The notes under the pieces are model-generated. The model had not been told where the DNA came from, searched no databases, and was given only the letters and a program-made list of their open reading frames with translations. A stretch of DNA of 64,000 nucleotides from Melastoma dodecandrum (taxonomy: Eukaryota > Streptophyta > Magnoliopsida > Myrtales > Melastomataceae), in contig JARUPY010000090.1 in NCBI GenBank assembly GCA_029817715.1, positions 496,001 to 560,000 of the forward strand, read 5' to 3'. The stretch's first letter is position 1. Each line of letters starts with the position of its first letter. Shown one piece after another: positions 59,597 through 64,000 of the stretch. A program made the translations under genes and the position numbers.

Positions 59597-60423
59597 CTCG
59601 CGGCCTCGAGTTGGTCGGTCAGGAACGCGCTGCCGGTGCGGTAGGGTGCGAAGGACACCGTCCGCCGCGCGACCGTTGCCGGCGCGGTCTCAAGGATGGC
59701 ATGCTCGAGGGTGTGGCGGTCGGTCTCGGACAAGGCGGCGAGGCTCGCCGCGTCCAGCTCCACGACGATGCCGGTGGCGCGGATGCGGCAGCGGACGGCA
59801 TGCCCGGGCGCCACCGCGGCGACGCGTGACGCGACCAGCCGCTCCACGCGGTGGATGAACTGCAGCGTCTCCGGCTCGACGCGCAGCCCGGTCTCGATCC
59901 GGCTCGACAGGCACGGCGCCGCCGGCAGCTCGGCGATCGCGGCGAGGCCGAGATCGCGGGCGATCTGGCGCACCGCGGACTTGTCGACGGCGGCCTCGAC
60001 ATAGGGGTGGCGCACGCCGTGCTCGGCCGCGGCGGTCAGGCCGGGGCGGTATTCGCCGAGGTCGTCGAGGTTGGCGCCGGAGACGACCTGACGATCGGTG
60101 ACCTTCGCGACGGCGTCGTAGAGGTTCGTCTTGCAGAAGAAGCAGCGATCGACCGGGTTGGCGCGATAGCGAGGATCGGCGAACTCGCCGGCATCGATGA
60201 CGCGCAGGTTCCATCCCTCGGCGGCGGCCTGCGCGCGGACGCGGGCGGTGGCCTCGCCGGGGACGGCGGGCGAGACGGCATGGACGGCGAGCACGGCGTC
60301 GCGGCCCAGCGTCCGCACGGCCGCGCTGGCCAGCGTCATGCTGTCGACGCCGCCGCTGACGGCGACGGCGACCTGCCCAAGCTCACCGAAAATGGCCTGG
60401 AGACGATCGAATGCGGCGCTCAT
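59593..60423 (-). CDS. larE: LarE, ATP-dependent sulfur transferase for the pincer cofactor
   Basis: A 276-residue enzyme that activates the carboxylates of the LarB product with ATP and inserts sulfur. The PP-loop is VAVSGGVDSMTLAS (residues 18-31). A CxxC pair (DRCFFCKTNLYD) and a later Cys in APCLSSRI are present; the latter matches the sulfur-donor position, and the three together resemble the group of LarE proteins that hold an iron-sulfur cluster. The start at 60423 overlaps the larC stop (ATGA), and the stop overlaps larB. Confidence 0.9.
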   Translation of the reverse strand: MSAAFDRLQAIFGELGQVAVAVSGGVDSMTLASAAVRTLGRDAVLAVHAVSPAVPGEATARVRAQAAAEGWNLRVIDAGEFADPRYRANPVDRCFFCKTNLYDAVAKVTDRQVVSGANLDDLGEYRPGLTAAAEHGVRHPYVEAAVDKSAVRQIARDLGLAAIAELPAAPCLSSRIETGLRVEPETLQFIHRVERLVASRVAAVAPGHAVRCRIRATGIVVELDAASLAALSETDRHTLEHAILETAPATVARRTVSFAPYRTGSAFLTDQLEAAR

Positions 60424-61619
60424 TCCGCTGCATCGTCCGAGAGCGCCAAACGTTCCGCCCGGCGCCGCAGCGACGCGCGACGGGCATGCGTCTCGTGCGC
60501 CATCGCGTCGTCGGCCTCGGCCTTGGCCGTGCGCCCGCCCGGGCGATCCACCCGTTTGACGCGAACCTTCGTACCGTCGACCTCGACCTCGCGCACGTCG
60601 CGCTGAAGGGCCGCGCCGAAAACGACATGATGCCGCAACCCGATCGTGGTGGTCTCGCGGAAGCAGGCGGCGATCGCCGCATCGACCGCATCGACCCGGG
60701 CGAGCGCGCGGACGTGCATCATCATCCGTCCCTTCTTGCCGAAGACCGGCATCTGGACGACGTCGAAGATGTCCTGATGCGCGCGCAGCCGCTCGAGCCC
60801 CATCGCGAGATCCTCCGGCGACTGGTCGTCGACCTCGAACTCGATGACGGCCAGCTCGCGATGGCCGCCGACGGCCTCCTCGACCGCGTCGGAGACGAGG
60901 ACGCGCAGGCAGTTCGACAGGCCGGGAAGCTTGCGCATCCCGAAGCCGAGCCCCGAGCGCCCCATGACCTTGCGGCGCGGCGGCGTCGTGCCGGCCGTGT
61001 CGCGCAGATGGCGCAGGATCGCGGCGCCGGTCGGGGTCACCCGCTCTCCGGGAATGCCGTCGTCGAGCGTCTCGAAGCCGCGCAGCAGGATCGCCGTCGC
61101 CGGCGCCGGGACGGGCAGCAGGCCGTGCGCCGTCTGGACGCGGCCCGAGCCGAGCGGCAGCGCCCCGACCTGCCAGCTCGTCGCGCCGGACCCGACGATG
61201 AGCGCGGCCGCGGCGACGATGTCGGCGATCGAATCCCAGGCGCCGACCTCGTGGAAGGCGACGTCGGCGACGGCGATGCCGTGCACCTCCGCCTCGGCTT
61301 CGGCCAGATGCGTGAAGATGCCGACGGCATGCTCGCGCACGGCGTCGGGGAGATCGGCGTCGAGGAGCAGCGCGCGGATGTCCGACCAGTGGCGATGGTG
61401 GTGATGATGGTGGCCTTCCGTCTCGACCCGCCGCCGTGCGACGTCGAACCTGCGGCCGCGCAGCACGCCATCGTTGTGCTCGACGACCTCGCATGTGACC
61501 GGTGCCATGCGCTGCACGGTGGCCAAGGTGTCGCTCTCGAGATGCGGGAAGGCGTCGAGTAGGGCGGCGGCGAACATGTCGCCCGCGGCTCCGCCGATGG
61601 CGTCGAGATGGATGTGCAT
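60420..61619 (-). CDS. larC: LarC, nickel-inserting cyclometallase
   Basis: A 399-residue protein of the DUF111 family that inserts nickel into the pincer cofactor in a CTP-dependent step. It begins MHIHLDAIGGAAGDMFAAAL, the typical start, and has AFHEVGAWDSIADIVAAA, LPVPAPATAILLRG and the C-terminal DVVQMPVFGKKGRMMMHVRA. A run of histidines (ETEGHHHHHHRHW, about residues 67-79) probably holds nickel. In some bacteria larC is split and joined by a programmed frameshift; here it is one continuous frame. First gene of the operon larC-larE-larB-reductase. Confidence 0.92.
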   Translation of the reverse strand: MHIHLDAIGGAAGDMFAAALLDAFPHLESDTLATVQRMAPVTCEVVEHNDGVLRGRRFDVARRRVETEGHHHHHHRHWSDIRALLLDADLPDAVREHAVGIFTHLAEAEAEVHGIAVADVAFHEVGAWDSIADIVAAAALIVGSGATSWQVGALPLGSGRVQTAHGLLPVPAPATAILLRGFETLDDGIPGERVTPTGAAILRHLRDTAGTTPPRRKVMGRSGLGFGMRKLPGLSNCLRVLVSDAVEEAVGGHRELAVIEFEVDDQSPEDLAMGLERLRAHQDIFDVVQMPVFGKKGRMMMHVRALARVDAVDAAIAACFRETTTIGLRHHVVFGAALQRDVREVEVDGTKVRVKRVDRPGGRTAKAEADDAMAHETHARRASLRRRAERLALSDDAAE

Positions 61620-61794
61620 GAGCCTCGGGGTTGGACTGATGGGGCAGAGCCTAAGCGTCGTGCAGTCGACAGGTTTGTCAACGTGCGCCGCGACGCGGGG
61701 CGGCTCACGACGAGCCGCACGGGTCGACTGAGCGGGCCAAGACGGCTGCAGCAAGGCACGTCGTGCGACCGTCCGCCGCGCGGAAAAGCGTGGG

Positions 61795-63048
61795 TCAGCC
61801 GAGGATGGTCGCGCCGAGCGCGCCGACCACGACGACGCGCCAAGGCGGCCAGCGCCAGATCGCGAGGAGGGCAAAGGTCGCGAGCGCCAGCGCGGCGTCG
61901 GATGGCGCGTGGATCGCGCTCGTCGACACAGGCGTGTAGAGCGCCGCAAGCAGCAGGCCGACGACCGCGGCGTTGACGCCGGACATCGCCGCTCTGACGG
62001 AGGTGCGACGACGCAGCATGTCCCAGAACGGCAGTGCGCCCAAGAGTAGCAGCGCCGACGGCAGGTAGATCGCGCCGAGGCAGACGGCCGCGCCGATCCA
62101 GCCGCTCGGCGCGGGCCGCATGCTGGCGCCGAGATAGGCCGCGAAGGTAAACAGCGGCCCCGGCACGGCCTGGGCGGCGCCGTAGCCGGCGACGAAGCTG
62201 TCGTTGCCGATGAAGCCCGGCGCGACGACCTCCTTCTGCAGCAGCGGCAGCACGACGTGGCCGCCGCCGAACACCAGCGAGCCCGACCTGTAGAACCGGG
62301 CGACGAGGTCGATCGCGTGGCTGCCGGTCGCCGCGGCCGCCATCGGCAGGGCGACGAGAAGCATCGCGAACAAGGCGAGCGCCGCGACGGCCGTCCGGCG
62401 GTTGCCGCCGACGCCGGCGGGTGCGTCCTCGGCCGCCGTCGCGGTCGGCGCGAAGGCGCCCAGCCCGACGACGGCGCCGCTTGCGATGGCGGCAAGCTGG
62501 CCGAGCGCAGAGGGCACGAGCAGGACGACGCAGGCGGCGGCAAGGGCTACGGACGCGCGGCGTCGATCGGTGCAGATGCTGCCGGCCATGCTCCACACCG
62601 CCTGCGCCACCACGGCGACGGCCGCGATCTTCAAGCCGTGAAGCCAAGGGGCGTGGGAGACGTCGCCGAGGTGGCCGAGGCCGTCGGCGAAGAGGACGAG
62701 CAGGATTGCCGACGGCAGGGTGAATCCGCACCAGGCGGCGAGCGCGCCCAAGAGGCCGGCGCGGCGAAGGCCGAGCGCCAGGCCCACCTGGCTGCTCGAG
62801 GGGCCCGGCAAGAACTGGCAGAGGGCGACGAGGTCGGCGTAGGCCGTGTCGGACAGCCAGCGCCGCCGCTCCACGAACTCGGCGCGGAAGTAGCCGAGGT
62901 GCGCCACCGGGCCGCCGAACGACGTGAGGCCGAGCCGCAGGAAGGCGGCGAGGACCTCGCCCGGGCGGCCGACGTGCTGGCCTTCGACCGCGCCACCGCC
63001 AAGCGGCTCGGGGGCGGCGGCCGTCGACGATAGTCCCTCGCTGGTCAT
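61795..63048 (-). CDS. chrA: ChrA chromate transporter, two-domain form
   Basis: A 417-residue membrane protein, the length of long-chain CHR transporters. The two homologous halves carry LGLTSFGGPVAHLGYFRAEF with LCQFLPGPSSSQVGLALGLR, and SLVFGGGHVVLPLLQKEVV with YGAAQAVPGPLFTFAAYLGA. The FGGP and PGP motifs are diagnostic. It extrudes chromate by coupling to proton or sulfate movement. ATG 63048 was chosen; the open frame upstream is Arg-rich. It precedes larC by 175 bases on the same strand and adds to the metal-resistance character of the region. Confidence 0.92.
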   Translation of the reverse strand: MTSEGLSSTAAAPEPLGGGAVEGQHVGRPGEVLAAFLRLGLTSFGGPVAHLGYFRAEFVERRRWLSDTAYADLVALCQFLPGPSSSQVGLALGLRRAGLLGALAAWCGFTLPSAILLVLFADGLGHLGDVSHAPWLHGLKIAAVAVVAQAVWSMAGSICTDRRRASVALAAACVVLLVPSALGQLAAIASGAVVGLGAFAPTATAAEDAPAGVGGNRRTAVAALALFAMLLVALPMAAAATGSHAIDLVARFYRSGSLVFGGGHVVLPLLQKEVVAPGFIGNDSFVAGYGAAQAVPGPLFTFAAYLGASMRPAPSGWIGAAVCLGAIYLPSALLLLGALPFWDMLRRRTSVRAAMSGVNAAVVGLLLAALYTPVSTSAIHAPSDAALALATFALLAIWRWPPWRVVVVGALGATILG

Positions 63049-63271
63049 CGGTGCTCGGGCTTCGGCATGGCCTCGGATCGCCTCTAGCTCGACGCGGCTC
63101 ACGAGCGTGCCGCGGGTCGCCGTCGCGCTCGTAAGACGTGTCGGGCGCTGCGACAATGACGAAAGCACGCTTTCGCGCCGACGTCGCCGGGCCGTAATGC
63201 AGAAATTCGCTCAAAACAATCTTCGGAGCGCGGCCGTACAATTCTAGATAGTCATCATCAATGGAGACTAG

Positions 63272-63559
63272 CTACGCAGTCCAGCCAGTCTCAGATCCTT
63301 CGAACAGGTGAATATTGAGCATGGAGATCAGCGCGAGAGCTTCCACCTTCCGCGGGCGCGGGGCCGGCAGGGCCTTGCGATGCTCCAGGAACGCCTTGAA
63401 GACGGCTCTCGCGATGCTCTCCGGATCGACGGCCGCGGCCTGCGCACCGCGCTTCAAAATCTCTCGTTCGAGAGCGCGCATCCCGTCGCGTACGAGATCG
63501 ATGTCGGTCTGGTTGAGGAACATGCCGTGCGACGGGGTGATGAGCTGCAGTCCGCCCAT
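63272..63559 (-). CDS. Small hypothetical protein
   Basis: A 95-residue frame from ATG 63559 (GMFLNQTDIDLVRDGMRALE, then REILKRGAQAAAVDPESIAR and AVFKAFLEHRKALPA). It reads as a regular helical protein with an ending in an Ile/Leu-rich segment, but I do not recognise the family. The C-terminus is near 63272. It could be a regulator-like helical domain; no more can be said. Confidence 0.45.
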   Translation of the reverse strand: MGGLQLITPSHGMFLNQTDIDLVRDGMRALEREILKRGAQAAAVDPESIARAVFKAFLEHRKALPAPRPRKVEALALISMLNIHLFEGSETGWTA

Positions 63560-64000
63560 CCGATGATGGTCGCGCCGGCAGGTGCGACTTCATCGACGTC
63601 GAACGAGGTGTCCTTGATGCGCGCCGCACGACGCTCGAGCCATAGTGCAGAGCGACCTTTGGCTGGCGTCGTGCACCGGTATGAAAGTCTTGCTCCGCCG
63701 AACCGTCAGACGTCCGAAGCCGTTCGATTCCAAAGGAAATGCCCGAGCGACGACGCCCGGCGGCGGCTTCTGTGACGGCAAAAGCATACTAGTAGCGGAC
63801 GCCGCCTGCGCACTATGGCGACCCGCAATCCTGTCGGGCACTCAGGTTCGTTGCCGCGCGGACCCGAATCATCTTGCAAGCCTGCGACTCACGCAAGTCC
63901 TCAGACCTCAAGATCGGCGCCCGCTGCACTCCTTCGATCGACCCACCATCGGGTGACGGCAACGGCGTCGCCCGCTTGCCGCCCTTCTTCAACGCTCAGG
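63560..64000. other. Right edge of the window, no clear gene
   Basis: About 440 bases with only short, Arg/Pro-rich open frames on both strands. No RNA gene is seen. A gene may begin beyond the window. Confidence 0.4.

Noticed and set aside
61037..63241. 734-codon minus-strand frame and its overlapping companions
   Set aside because: They shadow larC and chrA in the wrong frame; the true frames carry all family motifs.
1..64000. CRISPR array
   Set aside because: No regularly spaced repeats of 24-40 bases were seen; the only tandem repeats are the Met-rich coding repeats near 11730-11800 and the Ala/Pro coding repeat near 5925.

Overview
The window looks like part of a high-GC alphaproteobacterial replicon, probably of the order Hyphomicrobiales. 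The reasons are the dense, translationally coupled (ATGA) operons, the codon use, a proline tRNA remnant of alphaproteobacterial type, and small conserved proteins of the kind found in Rhizobiales. The species cannot be fixed from the sequence. There are no rRNA genes, no CRISPR array and no complete tRNA gene.

Left part (1-23 kb). After a gene-poor, decayed left end (a partial reading frame at the edge, a YncE-like beta-propeller, relics of an RND pump and of a cytochrome c, and an intact IS481-type insertion sequence) comes a TonB-receptor tail joined head-to-head with the tail of a CDF metal transporter. From 18.2 kb leftward to 6.0 kb runs a copper/silver resistance cluster on the minus strand: cusB, cusA (interrupted by one in-frame amber codon), a His/Cys-rich small protein, a Met-rich lipoprotein, a TolC-type channel, a multicopper oxidase, a cupredoxin, a CusF-like chaperone, two uncharacterised secreted proteins and a YraQ-type permease. 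Together they would bind, oxidise and export periplasmic copper. A YdcZ-type DMT transporter, an L,D-transpeptidase with a damaged export signal, a LuxR-type regulator and a MetA-type outer-membrane protein follow.

Middle part (23.5-44.5 kb). This is a defence island bounded on the right by a tyrosine integrase, a probable excisionase and a 3' fragment of tRNA-Pro(CGG) that marks an attachment site. It carries an Mre11/Rad50-like YhaO-YhaN pair with a 5'-nucleotidase (yhaN and the nucleotidase are frameshifted), an XRE regulator and an uncharacterised 148-residue protein. Three copies of a GATAT-N5-ATATC palindrome lie upstream of these transcription units. Next come a divergent pair of membrane-anchored proteins with a dCTP-deaminase/dUTPase fold lacking the catalytic Glu, a small membrane protein, an HD phosphohydrolase, a 1310-residue SIR2 protein, and a short-Argonaute module (DUF4365/DREN-APAZ nuclease plus MID-PIWI protein, SPARDA type). 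The common theme is attack on nucleotides, NAD+ or nucleic acids. The membrane-anchored deaminase-fold pair is the best candidate for an undescribed system.

Right part (44.5-64 kb). Ordinary chromosomal-looking genes: an FkbM methyltransferase, a pentapeptide-repeat protein, then a second heavy-metal RND operon of CzcA type (adaptor, pump, outer-membrane channel, two small proteins, response regulator, sensor kinase, all overlapping or nearly so). These are followed by a cytochrome b561, an operon for the nickel-pincer cofactor (larC-larE-larB) ending in a Tat-exported aldo/keto reductase, and a ChrA chromate transporter. Metal handling therefore dominates both flanks of the defence island.
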